Shown: one piece after another, positions 27,179 through 36,762 of the stretch | Numbering within the stretch: the first letter of the stretch is position 1 | Layout: each line of letters starts with the position of its first letter | NCBI GenBank assembly: GCA_013298075.1 | Contig: JAAFJG010000001.1 | Coordinates: forward strand, 1-64,000 | Reading direction: 5' to 3' | Length of the DNA: 64,000 bases | Source: Cytophagales bacterium | Lineage (GTDB): Bacteria > Bacteroidota > Bacteroidia > Cytophagales > Microscillaceae | The notes under the pieces: model-generated | Databases searched by the model: none | Seen by the model: the letters and a program-made list of their open reading frames with translations, nothing else | What the model was told of the DNA's origin: nothing | Position numbers and translations under genes: made by a program

Positions 27179-27227
27179 TATATAATTCGAAAATGATTTG
27201 TATTTAAAAAAGTTTTCGAATTATATA
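27179..27227. terminator. Hairpin between susC and susD
   Basis: A 15-bp perfect stem (27179-27193 with 27213-27227; core ATAATTCGAAAA / TTTTCGAATTAT) has a 19-nt loop. It lies 19 bp after the susC stop and 24 bp before the susD start. It may tune susD relative to susC rather than end transcription. Confidence 0.65.
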
Positions 27228-27245
27228 AAAAATTTATGTTAAATT

Positions 27246-30200
27246 TTATTTAAAAGAAACTTGTAAACCAAAAGCAAAACTACGTACACGTGGATAAATA
27301 CCATTATCAATACCAAAACCGTTTCCACCACTCACGCTTTGTTCTGGGTCAATACCTTTATATCCTGTTAATACGAATAAGTTGTTAGCGGTAAACGATA
27401 CTCTCACAGATTGTACATAATTAGACATGTAAGCACCTACTTTTTTCACGTTCCAACCGATTGTTAAGTTTTCTAAACGAGCAAAATCACCTCTTTCTAA
27501 CCAGAAATTAGACGCGTAAGTAATTTGTTTAATATTATTATTAGGGGCATCAGCCAATACATTTGCTTGTCCCATTTGTGACATCGCACTCAAAGTAGAA
27601 CGACGGCTATTATATACATGATGTCCACCTGCCCCACGTAATACTAAACTTAAATCAAAATCTTTGTATCTTACTGAAGGCGTGAAACCCCAAGTAAATT
27701 TAGGCAACGCTTGTCCAGCAATATATCTATCAGCATTTTTACGATTACCATCATCTACTACGCCATTACCATTCAAATCATCAATAATTTGATTGCCTTG
27801 GTCATCGACCCCTGCATGTTTGAATAAATAGAAAGTTCCGATTTGTTGTCCTTTGATAAGGTAAGAAACACCATTATTAGATGACTGTCCTGTTGTACTA
27901 CTTGAACCCCATTGCACATAATCAGTATTCAAAGGCACTCCATTCAAACTACCACTTAATTCTGTAACTTTATTGGTCATATACGTAAAATTACCACCTA
28001 AACTCACTGTTAAATCTTTTGTATCTACCAAAGTATAACGTAAAGTTGCTTCAATACCTGCATTGCGTACAGAACCTACGTTAGCTAAAATAGAAGTATT
28101 AGGATATGGAGGACTTGGTACCTCGTAATTGAACAATAGATTTTTTGAGTTTCCTACAAAATAATCTAATGTACCTGTTAATTTATTATCCAATAAACCA
28201 AAATCTACTCCAAAATTAACCATTTCTCTTGTTTCCCATCTTAAATCTGCATTAACATTTTGAGAGATAGCAAAGTTTGGAATTTGTCCACCTTGGAAAA
28301 ACGCTGTTCCTGATGGATTTACTAAACGAAGAGAGTTTTGAGGTCCGATACCCGCCAAACTACCTGTAACTCCGTACCCTGCACGTACTTTCAAATTACT
28401 TACAATTTTATTGTCTTTTAAGAAAGCTTCTTCAGAAACTCTCCATGCTAAAGATACAGAAGGAAAATTTGCCCATCTATTATTTTTTCCAAATAAAGAC
28501 GAACCATCACGTCTGAAATTGACAGTGGCTAAATATTTGCCTTGGTATGCATAATTAAGACGACCTAAAACAGAAACTAAAGTTCTATCATTGCGATAAG
28601 AAAAAACATCTCCTTGTCTTACATCAGCAATACTGCCTGACTGTAAAGCATTCATTGTTAATAAATCATTGATAAAACCTCTTGCACTTGCTCCAAAACC
28701 TTCATAATCTTGTTTTTGCCATTCATATACCGCAGTTGCTCCAAATGAATGATCCCCTACTACTTTGTTATAATTTAAGATAAAGTTAAAGATTTTTTCA
28801 TCAGCAATATTGGTATTACGGCTTGCCACCCCTTTTTGATTGATAGCAAATTGTTGTGTAGTCAATCTTGAATCATAACGACCATAAAACTCATCTCTTT
28901 TTCTCCAAGAACCAAAAACACTTGCCGTTAAACCTTCCATTATTTCATAATCTGCTTTCATAGACGCAAAATAACTATTGGTTTTATTACCATTCAAAAT
29001 TTCTTTTGTTCTTGCCAATGGATTTGTATAATCAAATACATCAACAGTAGTAAAATAATTACCATTAGGAAAATAAACAGGGTCTGTTGGTCTTCTTGAT
29101 AATGCCAAACCAACTACTTCGCCATTGTTAAAGTTATTTTGACCAATAGATGCATTTAAGTTATAAGTCAAAGTCAAACGATTGTTTAATGCTTTTTGAG
29201 TAGCCATAAATCTACCCATAAAAGTTTTTGAATTTGAGTTCAAAATTATACCATCTTGCAAAATTGCACCCGCCGAAGCACGATAAGTAAAATTTTTAGT
29301 ACCACCACCAAAAGCCAAGTTATGATTTTGCGTCAAACCATTGCGTGTGATTTGTTTGAACCAATCTGTATTACCACCAAAATCTGCACTTGATGCAATT
29401 CCTCTTCTGGTTGCTTCTGCTCTCCACTGTTCTGCACTTAACATATCATATTTTTTAGCAATCACATCAAAAGAAATTGTACCAGAATATTCCATCGTAG
29501 TTTTTCCTTCTTGTCCTTTTTTAGTAGTGATAATTACAACACCTGCTGCACCTCTTGCACCATAAATAGCAGTCGCAGAGGCATCTTTTAAAATATCAAA
29601 AGTTTCAATTTCAGAAGGATTGATAGCATTGTATAATTCTGAACCACCTTGAATACCATCTATTACAAATAATGGATCGCTACTACCTGCCAAAGATGCA
29701 ATACCACGAATACGAATATTAGGAGCAGTTCCCGGCTCACTTCCTACTTGATTGATAGTTACCCCAGCCACACGTCCATTGATTTGTTGTAATGGATTTG
29801 TAATCGGACCTTGATTGAAACTACCAGAATCCAAAGTAGCAATCGAACCTGTTACGTCTTTTTTCTGTTGCGTACCATAACCCACAATTACAACTTGTGT
29901 CAATTCTTTTACGTCTTCCAACATCGTTACATTGATAGAAGTTTGGTTATTGACAGCAATTTCTTGTTTTGTCAATTCAACGCCTTCGAATACAATAGTT
30001 GCATCAGAAGGTGCTTTTAAGGTATATTTTCCATCTACATCTGTAGTAGTACCGTTGACAGTACCTTTGATATACACGCTTATACCGGGTAAAGTTTCTC
30101 CTTTTTTATCAGAAACCACCCCTGATATTTGGACTTCTTGCTGGGCAAAAGCTAAGTTTGCACAAAACCACAACATCAATATTAAAAACCCAGAAAACCA

Positions 30201-30305
30201 AGCAGATGCTCGCTTTTGATGGGCGTTTATTGTGGTGGCAATAATTTTTACTTCCTTCTCAGCTTGAGAGGTGCGAAAGCTCGCTATGTAATTATTGTTC
30301 ATCAT
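27246..30305 (-). CDS. SusC/RagA-family TonB-dependent outer-membrane transporter
   Basis: A 1019-residue transporter, the import pore of the locus. A long N-terminal leader (signal peptide about 30-54, ending L-A-F-A-Q-Q) precedes a carboxypeptidase-like CarbopepD_reg_2 domain (about 57-140, G-V-V-S-D-K-K-G-E-T-L-P-G-I-S-V). The plug follows, with V-V-I-V-G-Y-G-T-Q-Q-K-K-D-V-T-G-S (about 139-155), R-I-R-G and the A-T-A-I-Y-G-A-R-G-A-A-G-V-V-I-I-T-T-K-K-G signature (about 243-263). A 22-stranded barrel ends in Gln-Val-Ser-Phe-Lys. The length is normal for SusC proteins. It is the first gene of the starch locus; a LacI-type palindrome and weak promoters lie upstream. Confidence 0.96.
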   Translation of the reverse strand: MMNNNYIASFRTSQAEKEVKIIATTINAHQKRASAWFSGFLILMLWFCANLAFAQQEVQISGVVSDKKGETLPGISVYIKGTVNGTTTDVDGKYTLKAPSDATIVFEGVELTKQEIAVNNQTSINVTMLEDVKELTQVVIVGYGTQQKKDVTGSIATLDSGSFNQGPITNPLQQINGRVAGVTINQVGSEPGTAPNIRIRGIASLAGSSDPLFVIDGIQGGSELYNAINPSEIETFDILKDASATAIYGARGAAGVVIITTKKGQEGKTTMEYSGTISFDVIAKKYDMLSAEQWRAEATRRGIASSADFGGNTDWFKQITRNGLTQNHNLAFGGGTKNFTYRASAGAILQDGIILNSNSKTFMGRFMATQKALNNRLTLTYNLNASIGQNNFNNGEVVGLALSRRPTDPVYFPNGNYFTTVDVFDYTNPLARTKEILNGNKTNSYFASMKADYEIMEGLTASVFGSWRKRDEFYGRYDSRLTTQQFAINQKGVASRNTNIADEKIFNFILNYNKVVGDHSFGATAVYEWQKQDYEGFGASARGFINDLLTMNALQSGSIADVRQGDVFSYRNDRTLVSVLGRLNYAYQGKYLATVNFRRDGSSLFGKNNRWANFPSVSLAWRVSEEAFLKDNKIVSNLKVRAGYGVTGSLAGIGPQNSLRLVNPSGTAFFQGGQIPNFAISQNVNADLRWETREMVNFGVDFGLLDNKLTGTLDYFVGNSKNLLFNYEVPSPPYPNTSILANVGSVRNAGIEATLRYTLVDTKDLTVSLGGNFTYMTNKVTELSGSLNGVPLNTDYVQWGSSSTTGQSSNNGVSYLIKGQQIGTFYLFKHAGVDDQGNQIIDDLNGNGVVDDGNRKNADRYIAGQALPKFTWGFTPSVRYKDFDLSLVLRGAGGHHVYNSRRSTLSAMSQMGQANVLADAPNNNIKQITYASNFWLERGDFARLENLTIGWNVKKVGAYMSNYVQSVRVSFTANNLFVLTGYKGIDPEQSVSGGNGFGIDNGIYPRVRSFAFGLQVSFK

Positions 30306-30498
30306 GAATTAAATAAATTAAAAATAGTGTTAAATTAAATTTCAAGTAAAAATTAAATAAAAATTTCATTGAAAAAATACAATAAATTATAAAGAAAGTA
30401 TAATTTATTGGCTTTAAACGTTCAATATTAGTAAATCTTTTTTTAAATAATCTAATTTTTTCTAAAAAAAATTAAACTTTTTTTTTGATAACGTTTTC

Positions 30499-30510
30499 GC
30501 AAACGTTTGC
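30499..30510. promoter_or_regulatory. LacI-type operator palindrome upstream of susC
   Basis: GCAAACGTTTGC is a perfect 12-bp palindrome with the central A-A-A-C-G-T-T-T typical of LacI/GalR-family operators, and it is flanked by a further TTTT/AAAA pairing. It lies about 195 bp before the susC start. In several Bacteroidota, maltodextrin loci are under LacI-type regulators. No regulator gene is in the window, so the link is inferred. Confidence 0.6.
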
Positions 30511-30545
30511 AAAAATTATCAACTTTAAAAAAATTCATTTTTATA

Positions 30546-30553
30546 CAAAAATA
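30546..30553 (-). promoter_or_regulatory. Candidate -7 element for susC
   Basis: The minus strand reads TATTTTTG. Transcription would start near 30539 and run straight into the palindrome at 30499-30510, which would suit a repressor roadblock. No -33 TTG is visible, and such motifs arise often in AT-rich DNA. Confidence 0.3.
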
Positions 30554-30804
30554 GTCCATTTTATTCTTTAAAAAATTATAATTAGAAAATCTTTGATAAG
30601 TACAAAACTAAATGAGATTGTTTTTGTTTTGATAATCATAATTTTTTTTCGCAATCAAAAATAACCTTTTATTCACAAAAAAAATACGTACAAAAAATTA
30701 GTTTTTTAGTTCTTAGGAAATTATTGCGGAGCTAATTTTGGGTATGTATAAATAGCCTTTTATTTTGAATACGTAGAAAAATATCTATTTGAGAAACATA
30801 AAAA

Positions 30805-30873
30805 TTTGGTTAAAGCCAACGATTGAATTGTATATTATCCTCCAGATAAATCTGGAGGCAATTCAAGAAATAC
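30805..30873. repeat. REP-like double-hairpin repeat, copy b
   Basis: It has the same order as copy a: TTGGTT/AGCCAA, then a longer stem in which TTGAATTG and CAATTCAA also pair around CCTCCAGATAAATCTGGAGG. It ends about 30 bp beyond the stop of the tryptophan dioxygenase gene (minus strand). Confidence 0.8.
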
Positions 30874-30902
30874 ATTTCAAAAAAATATTTTCATTTTCAA
30901 TA

Positions 30903-31877
30903 TCAATTCTCAAAACTATTTATTGTTTTTTCGACCCATTTTTTTCCCCAATTTTCTTTTTCTTCACTCGTCCATAATTCAGGATAAAAAATAATTTTTT
31001 GAAATCTTGGAGGAAGATATTTTTGCCAATTTGTACCACCTGTTGCTTCTACGGCTTCTCCTTTTGGATTTTTGAGATATTTTACGGCGGATTTAAAATG
31101 TGCCAAACGCCAATCTATATTTATCAACGCATCAATATTTTTCAATAATTCGATTGCTTCTTTGGGTCTATCCAATTCTAAAAATATTTGCCAAAGATTT
31201 TTTTGTCTATATTTTTCTGCCAATTCCACAAAATCATTCCTATATTTTTGTTGAAAATGAATCGAAGTAATCGTTTCTTCGCCTGTTTTTTGGTCGCTTG
31301 CTCCTTGTTTCCAATATAAAAAATCAAAAATATTATCAATAGGCTCAGAAAAATCCGCTTTTTCGTGATGTGTATGGGCGAGAATATGCGCAAAATCAGT
31401 CATACAAATTTCTATTTTTCTAAATTGAGCCGACTGAAAACCACTCGAAGGCAACAAAGACATTCTAAATTGTCTAAATTGTTCATATTCCATGCCTTCG
31501 GTCATCACATCAAAAGAAAATATTAGATTTTGTAAATATCTATCAATTCTTTTGATTCTTTCCGTATAAAATTTGGTATTGATAGATTGATGCGTAGCCA
31601 TTTGTTCTAATTCCCATAAAATCAATTTAAAATAAAGTTCTGTAATTTGATGATAAGTAATAAAAATTTTTTCATCAGCAAAATCAGTTTTTGGATTTTG
31701 TAGGCTCAATAAAGTATCCAAATGAATGTAATCCCAATATTTGAGATAATTGGCGTACAAAAGACCTTCCAAATTAGAAATCAAATCTTGTCCTGTGAGG
31801 CTATATTTATCTCGTAATTCTTGTAATTTTCCGACTAATTCAGGCGTGAGTGCCAGCGGTTCGAGTTCATTTTTCAT
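30903..31877 (-). CDS. kynA: Tryptophan 2,3-dioxygenase family protein
   Basis: A 324-residue haem enzyme that opens the indole ring of L-tryptophan to N-formylkynurenine. Diagnostic motifs are Y-H-Q-I-T-E-L-Y-F-K (distal His near residue 76), S-S-G-F-Q-S-A-Q-F-R-K-I-E, W-R-L-A-H-F (likely proximal haem His) and T-G-G-T-N-W-Q-K-Y-L-P-P. The sequence belongs to the Bacteroidota branch, which is longer than the Proteobacterial enzyme. No other kynurenine-pathway gene is nearby. It starts 3 bp after the Hpt gene, so the two form a tight unit behind the TPR kinase. Confidence 0.92.
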   Translation of the reverse strand: MKNELEPLALTPELVGKLQELRDKYSLTGQDLISNLEGLLYANYLKYWDYIHLDTLLSLQNPKTDFADEKIFITYHQITELYFKLILWELEQMATHQSINTKFYTERIKRIDRYLQNLIFSFDVMTEGMEYEQFRQFRMSLLPSSGFQSAQFRKIEICMTDFAHILAHTHHEKADFSEPIDNIFDFLYWKQGASDQKTGEETITSIHFQQKYRNDFVELAEKYRQKNLWQIFLELDRPKEAIELLKNIDALINIDWRLAHFKSAVKYLKNPKGEAVEATGGTNWQKYLPPRFQKIIFYPELWTSEEKENWGKKWVEKTINSFEN

Positions 31878-31880
31878 ACT

Positions 31881-32213
31881 TTATGATTGAAGTTCTTTTT
31901 GCAAAGATATTAGTTCTTTTTCGGATTTTTCGTTTAAATTATTTAATAATTGACTAATTTTTGAAAAATCATTATTTTTACAATTGTCTTGAATTTGTTT
32001 GATAAGTTCTGCCAATTCTACCATTCCTACGGTCAAAAATGACGTTTTTAATTTATGTGCAATAAAAATTATTTCTTCAATATTTTTAATTTGATATGCT
32101 TCGGTTATATTTTTTAGTTGTTCGGGAACGGTTCTAAAAAAAACTTTCAACAAATTTTTCAAAGTTTCTTCATTGTTGCCCAATGTTTTTCTTAAATTAT
32201 CTAAATTATACAT
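31881..32213 (-). CDS. Hpt (histidine phosphotransfer) domain protein
   Basis: A 110-residue single-domain protein, all helical, with the phospho-acceptor His53 in I-A-H-K-L-K-T-S-F. It would relay phosphate between a receiver domain and a final response regulator. No receiver protein is encoded in the window. The TPR kinase upstream also lacks a receiver, so the relay must use partners elsewhere. It overlaps nothing and is followed 3 bp later by the tryptophan dioxygenase gene. Confidence 0.88.
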   Translation of the reverse strand: MYNLDNLRKTLGNNEETLKNLLKVFFRTVPEQLKNITEAYQIKNIEEIIFIAHKLKTSFLTVGMVELAELIKQIQDNCKNNDFSKISQLLNNLNEKSEKELISLQKELQS

Positions 32214-32561
32214 TTTTTATGATTTTGTTTTAGGTTATTTATTTAAAAAATAAATTTTCGCAAAAATAATAAAAACTATTGAAATAAACTTAATTAAGTA
32301 AGTTTTTGTAATAAAAAAAATCAAATTTAAAATATGGACTATTTTAAATTTGAAATCTAATTTTGTGATATTACCAATAAAAATGATATTTATACCATTT
32401 ATTTTAAAATATTGAAAAATATAAATTTGAAAAATATAAAAATTTTGGCTAGAGCCAACAATCGGATTTTATATTATCCTCCAGATAAATTTGGAGGCAA
32501 TTCAAAAAATATAATTCGAGAAAAGTAATTTTATTTTTTCTAAATATTGCTATCAAAAACA
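32214..32561. other. Intergenic region with REP-like copy c
   Basis: A 348-bp AT-rich gap between the TPR kinase stop and the Hpt start. It carries a minus-strand -7-like TATTTTTG (32261-32268) and the REP-like repeat (32444-32510). No gene is seen. Confidence 0.5.
32444..32510. repeat. REP-like double-hairpin repeat, copy c
   Basis: The first stem is perfect here (TTGGCTAGAGCCAA). The second is CCTCCAGATAAATTTGGAGG with one G-T pair, followed by CAATTCAA. It lies about 52 bp beyond the stop of the TPR histidine kinase gene, in the same orientation as the other two copies. Confidence 0.8.
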
Positions 32562-34532
32562 TCAAACAGGAATGGTAAAATAAAAATTAGAGCCTTTGCC
32601 CAATGCACTTTCTACCCATATTTTTCCGCCATTCAAACTAACAAAATCTTTACACAATAACATTCCAAAACCTGTTCCTTTTTCGCCTTTTGTACCTTTG
32701 GTCGTAAAAATAGTTCCTTTAAATATTTTCTCCACATTTTCGGCAGAAATTCCCACGCCTGTATCACTGATGCAACATATCACAAATTTTCCATCTTCAC
32801 TTAATTGTGTGGAAATGGTAATTGAATCCTCTTCATTTGAAAATTTAATGGCATTATTGATTAAATTTCGTATAATGGCTTGTAACATATTTTCATCGGC
32901 TGAGACATTTTTTGCTTTTTGATCAAGTTTTGCTTTAATATCAAGTTTTTTTATTTTATCTAAAAAATTTAATTTTTTGACTTTATCTTTAATAAATTCA
33001 TTGATATTTATCTTTTGAGTTTGTAATATCACTCCTTCTAATTGCGATTTTCCCCAAAACAATAAATCTTCTGTTAGTTTTAGTGTTTTATCAACATTAT
33101 TATTTAATAAAGGAGCCATCATTTTCATTTCTTCAAGAGATAAATTATCACTATTTAACAAGGTTAAAATGCCTTTCAAAGAAATCAAAGGAGAGCGTAA
33201 ATCATGAGAAATCAAAGAAAATAATTTATTTTTAATTTGATTTAGCGTTTGTAAATTATCATTTTGTAATTTTATTTTCATATTTTGTTTGGATAAAATT
33301 TGTGTTTGCGCAGTTATTTTTTGTTTTTGAATCATTAAAAGATTAGTATTTTTTCGATTGACAATATATTTTTGAAATATGATGGCAGCCAATAAAATAA
33401 AAATCAACAAAATTGAAATAACTAAATAAAGATAGGTTTGTTGGTTTTGATTTTGTTTTGTTAATTCATCTAATTCCAAGAGTTCATTTTTATGTTGATA
33501 TTGAAATTTTAATTTTTCTAAATTTTTATTTTTAAACAAATTTTCATATTCTTTTATGGTTATTTCTTTCATTTCACTGTATTCTAATGCTTTTTGGTAT
33601 TGTTTTTTAGTTTTATAAAACAGTGAAGCACAATCATATAACAAGAAAAAAGCACGTAAATTATCAATTTTTTTGTCTAATTTTGATAATAAAATTATTC
33701 CTTCTTCAAGTTTTTCTTTTGCTTTTTCTAACTCATTTTGTTCGATATGAATATTGATAATATCAACCAAAGAAATGATAGCATTTTCTTCTTTTTTAAA
33801 TCTACGACTTATATTTATATCCATTTCGAGTAGTTTTAAAGCTTGTAAATATTTTTTTTGCTTATAATATAACGTTCCTAAATTTCCATTTATCAATCCT
33901 ATCCAAATGGTGTCTTTTTCTACTATTGCATTTTGAAGTGCTTTTTGATAATATTTTTCTGATTTTTCGTAGCCATTTGTCTTAAAAAAAGACATCGCTA
34001 AAGTATTATAAAAATTGGTTATCCATCTTTTATTAGTCATAAATAAATCATTATATTGTTCAGACTTTAACAAATATTTTTTTGTTTCATTAAAATCATC
34101 CACTTTATAAAACATTTGAGCCATATTTACTTGGGCTTTTGCCAAACAATATAAATCGTTATTGATTTCTTTGGTTTGTAAAGCTTTAAAAAAATATTCA
34201 ATCGATAAATCTGTGCCTAATTCATTATACATATATTGAATGCCTAAAGCCAAATATAATTTATAAGATATTTTACTATCATTTTTGTGTGCATATTTTA
34301 AAAAATACAATAACATTTCTTCATTATCTTCTGAACTAATTTGATGACGAACGGCACTATCGCAAGCCATCTCTACTATTTTATCTTTATCAGAAGATTG
34401 ATTAAAACTATTGATGATGTTGGTAAAATATTCTTTTTTATCATATTTTGGTTGCGCAAAACAAGGATAAATAGAAAAACAAGTAAAAATAACCAGCAAA
34501 ATAAGTGTTTTAAAAGTAGAGAATAAATTCAT
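32562..34532 (-). CDS. TPR-containing sensor histidine kinase
   Basis: A 656-residue kinase. A signal peptide (about 1-26) is followed by a periplasmic tetratricopeptide region (about 85-345). One membrane helix (about 371-390) and a coiled coil (about 395-435) come next. HisKA follows with His443 in I-S-H-D-L-R-S-P, then an HATPase with D-T-G-V-G-I and K-G-T-G-F-G-M-L-L boxes. This architecture, TPR sensor then TM then kinase without a receiver, is common in Bacteroidota. It should sense a periplasmic signal through the TPR array. The Hpt and tryptophan dioxygenase genes follow on the same strand after 348 bp. Confidence 0.92.
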   Translation of the reverse strand: MNLFSTFKTLILLVIFTCFSIYPCFAQPKYDKKEYFTNIINSFNQSSDKDKIVEMACDSAVRHQISSEDNEEMLLYFLKYAHKNDSKISYKLYLALGIQYMYNELGTDLSIEYFFKALQTKEINNDLYCLAKAQVNMAQMFYKVDDFNETKKYLLKSEQYNDLFMTNKRWITNFYNTLAMSFFKTNGYEKSEKYYQKALQNAIVEKDTIWIGLINGNLGTLYYKQKKYLQALKLLEMDINISRRFKKEENAIISLVDIINIHIEQNELEKAKEKLEEGIILLSKLDKKIDNLRAFFLLYDCASLFYKTKKQYQKALEYSEMKEITIKEYENLFKNKNLEKLKFQYQHKNELLELDELTKQNQNQQTYLYLVISILLIFILLAAIIFQKYIVNRKNTNLLMIQKQKITAQTQILSKQNMKIKLQNDNLQTLNQIKNKLFSLISHDLRSPLISLKGILTLLNSDNLSLEEMKMMAPLLNNNVDKTLKLTEDLLFWGKSQLEGVILQTQKININEFIKDKVKKLNFLDKIKKLDIKAKLDQKAKNVSADENMLQAIIRNLINNAIKFSNEEDSITISTQLSEDGKFVICCISDTGVGISAENVEKIFKGTIFTTKGTKGEKGTGFGMLLCKDFVSLNGGKIWVESALGKGSNFYFTIPV

Positions 34533-34721
34533 TTTTTATTAAAGAAAATAGTTGTAATATACTTCTAAAACGAATACAATATAAGTGCTGTTTGCAGTTT
34601 TCGATAAATGGCAAAGAAATATAGATAAGTATATGAAAAAAATAGACTAAATACAAAATTTTATTTTGTTGTTTTATATTGGTGTGATTTGATGTAAAAA
34701 TAATTTTGCATGATTTTAAAC

Positions 34722-34770
34722 AAAAAAAATAACCTCCCAAAATTAAAAATTTTGAGAAGTTATTTTTTTA
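34722..34770. terminator. Terminator after htpG
   Basis: A long imperfect stem (AAAAAATAACCTCCCAAAATT with AATTTTGAGAAGTTATTTTT) around a 2-nt loop, flanked by A and T runs. It lies about 36 bp beyond the htpG stop. Confidence 0.75.
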
Positions 34771-34805
34771 TTCAATACATTGAAAATCAATGCGTTATTT
34801 TTTAT

Positions 34806-36620
34806 TTATTTTACTAAATTCACACTTCTTTGTACGAATTTTGTCAAAGCCTCGCCATTTAACATATTTTGAGAAAGCAAAGCCAAATCATATACTTGTT
34901 TGATTAAATCAATTTGAGTGGCTTCATCGCTTTCCAAAATCTTATGCGTAATCGTGTGATTGGCATTTACTGCTACATTCAACATCATAAAATTACCCAT
35001 TCCCATCATTCCTCCACCTCTCGACATTTCTTGCATACGACGAATAAATTCAGGTTGGGTAATAATCACAGGCATTTCGTCTTGTGCCAAACTCTCAATT
35101 TGAATACTCAACGTTTTGTTTGCTAACACAGTTTCGAACAATTCTTTCAATTTATTGCTTTGTTCTTCGTTCAGAACGCTTTCTGCATTGATTCCTGTGT
35201 CTATCAATTTTTCGCTTGTATCAGAATCGACTCTTTTTAGTTGAATATTTTCTGTTTTTTGTTCGAAAGCCGAAATAAAATGTGGGTCAATAAATTTATC
35301 ATCAAGTTTCAATACATCATATCCTTTTTTCTTAGCCGATTGGATATAAGAATCTTGTTTGGCAGCATCATTAGTATAAATAAAAGTAACTTTACCATTT
35401 TTATCAGTTTGAACCGCTTGTACTTTTTCACGATATTCTTCGATAGTACTAAATTTATCTTCTGTATTTTGAACTAAGGCAAATTTTTGTGCTTTTTCTT
35501 GGAATTTTTCGTCAGTTACATAGCCATATTTTACAAAAACGCCTATACTTTCCCATTTTGCTTCAAAATCAGGTCGGTGGTCAGTGAATAATTCTTGTAA
35601 TTTTTCTGCTACTTTTTTGGTAATGTATCCATTTATTTTTTTCACATTGCTATCTGCTTGCAAGAAACTTCTCGAAACATTCAAAGGAATATCAGGAGAA
35701 TCAATCACGCCACGCAATAAAGTTAAAAATTCGGGTACAATATTTTTAATTTCATCAGTAATAAATACTTGACGAGAATATAATTGAATTTTATCTTTTC
35801 CTAAATCTAATCCTTCACGAATTTTTGGAAAATACAAAATTCCTGTCAAATTAAACGGATAATCTACGTTCAAATGTATCCAAAACAAAGGTTCTTCAGA
35901 CATTGGATACAATTCACTATAGAAATTTTTGTAGTCTTCGTCTGTTAAATCTTGTGGCGATTTTGTCCAAATTGGATTGGTATTATTGATAATATCTTCT
36001 CCAAATTGAATTTCGATGGGTAGAAAACGGCAATATTTATTTAAAATCTCACGCAAACGATTTTCTTCTAAAAATTCAACGGCATCATCAGCAATATGTA
36101 AAATAATATCAGAGCCTCTTTCTGCTTTTTCTGTGGCATCAATACTAAAAGAAGTCGAGCCATCACATTCCCAACGCACTGCTTGCTCTCCCTCTCTAAA
36201 AGATTTTGTGATAATTTCTACTTTTTGTGAAACCATAAAAGCCGAATAAAATCCTAAGCCAAAATGTCCGATAATTTCTTTGGTGTCTTGTTTATCTTTG
36301 TATTTTTCTACAAATTCAGTTGCTCCTGAAAACGCCACTTGATTGATATATTTTTTGACTTCTTCGGCATTCATTCCAATTCCATTGTCAGAAATTGTAA
36401 TGGTTTTTGCTTCTGCGTTCAAAGCAATTTTTACTTTTAATTCACCAATTTCGCCATTAAATTCTCCCATTATGCTCAATTTTTTGAGTTTTTGAGAAGC
36501 ATCAATCGCATTTGAAACTAATTCACGTAAAAAAATTTCGTGGTCAGAGTATAGAAATTTTTTAATAATTGGAAAAATATTTTCGGTATTGACCGATATT
36601 GTACCTTGTTCTTGTACCAT
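34806..36620 (-). CDS. htpG: Molecular chaperone HtpG (bacterial Hsp90)
   Basis: A 604-residue ATP-dependent chaperone. The N-terminal GHKL ATPase domain has the typical motifs E-L-V-S-N-A-I-D-A-S (N box), I-S-D-N-G-I-G-M and G-H-F-G-L-G-F-Y-S-A-F-M-V (about 118-130). The middle domain carries the catalytic-loop Arg in L-N-V-S-R-S-F-L-Q, and a C-terminal dimerisation domain follows. The length matches other Cytophagales HtpG proteins. It is a single-gene unit with a terminator downstream. A small palindrome, TGACAAATTGTCA (36704-36716), lies about 85 bp upstream and could be an operator; no CIRCE element is present. Confidence 0.96.
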   Translation of the reverse strand: MVQEQGTISVNTENIFPIIKKFLYSDHEIFLRELVSNAIDASQKLKKLSIMGEFNGEIGELKVKIALNAEAKTITISDNGIGMNAEEVKKYINQVAFSGATEFVEKYKDKQDTKEIIGHFGLGFYSAFMVSQKVEIITKSFREGEQAVRWECDGSTSFSIDATEKAERGSDIILHIADDAVEFLEENRLREILNKYCRFLPIEIQFGEDIINNTNPIWTKSPQDLTDEDYKNFYSELYPMSEEPLFWIHLNVDYPFNLTGILYFPKIREGLDLGKDKIQLYSRQVFITDEIKNIVPEFLTLLRGVIDSPDIPLNVSRSFLQADSNVKKINGYITKKVAEKLQELFTDHRPDFEAKWESIGVFVKYGYVTDEKFQEKAQKFALVQNTEDKFSTIEEYREKVQAVQTDKNGKVTFIYTNDAAKQDSYIQSAKKKGYDVLKLDDKFIDPHFISAFEQKTENIQLKRVDSDTSEKLIDTGINAESVLNEEQSNKLKELFETVLANKTLSIQIESLAQDEMPVIITQPEFIRRMQEMSRGGGMMGMGNFMMLNVAVNANHTITHKILESDEATQIDLIKQVYDLALLSQNMLNGEALTKFVQRSVNLVK

Positions 36621-36762
36621 ATTTTTTATTTTTTTGATGGATTAATTTTTTAATTTTTTTGTACTTATACAAAATTTCAAAAGTTATTCCAAATGAATAG
36701 AAATGACAAATTGTCAGTTTTTTTATGTAATAGGAAATCAAAATAATCGAAAATATATGAAT

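Larger units (their letters stand above)
30306..30902. other. Regulatory intergenic region upstream of the starch locus
   Basis: A 597-bp gap between susC's start and the stop of the tryptophan dioxygenase gene. It holds a 12-bp palindrome (30499-30510), a candidate minus-strand -7 element (30546-30553) and REP-like copy b (30805-30873). The rest is very AT-rich without a credible gene. Confidence 0.6.

Noticed and set aside
36704-36716. TGACAAATTGTCA upstream of htpG as a heat-shock operator
   Set aside because: It does not match CIRCE, and short palindromes are frequent in AT-rich DNA; kept only as a remark under htpG.
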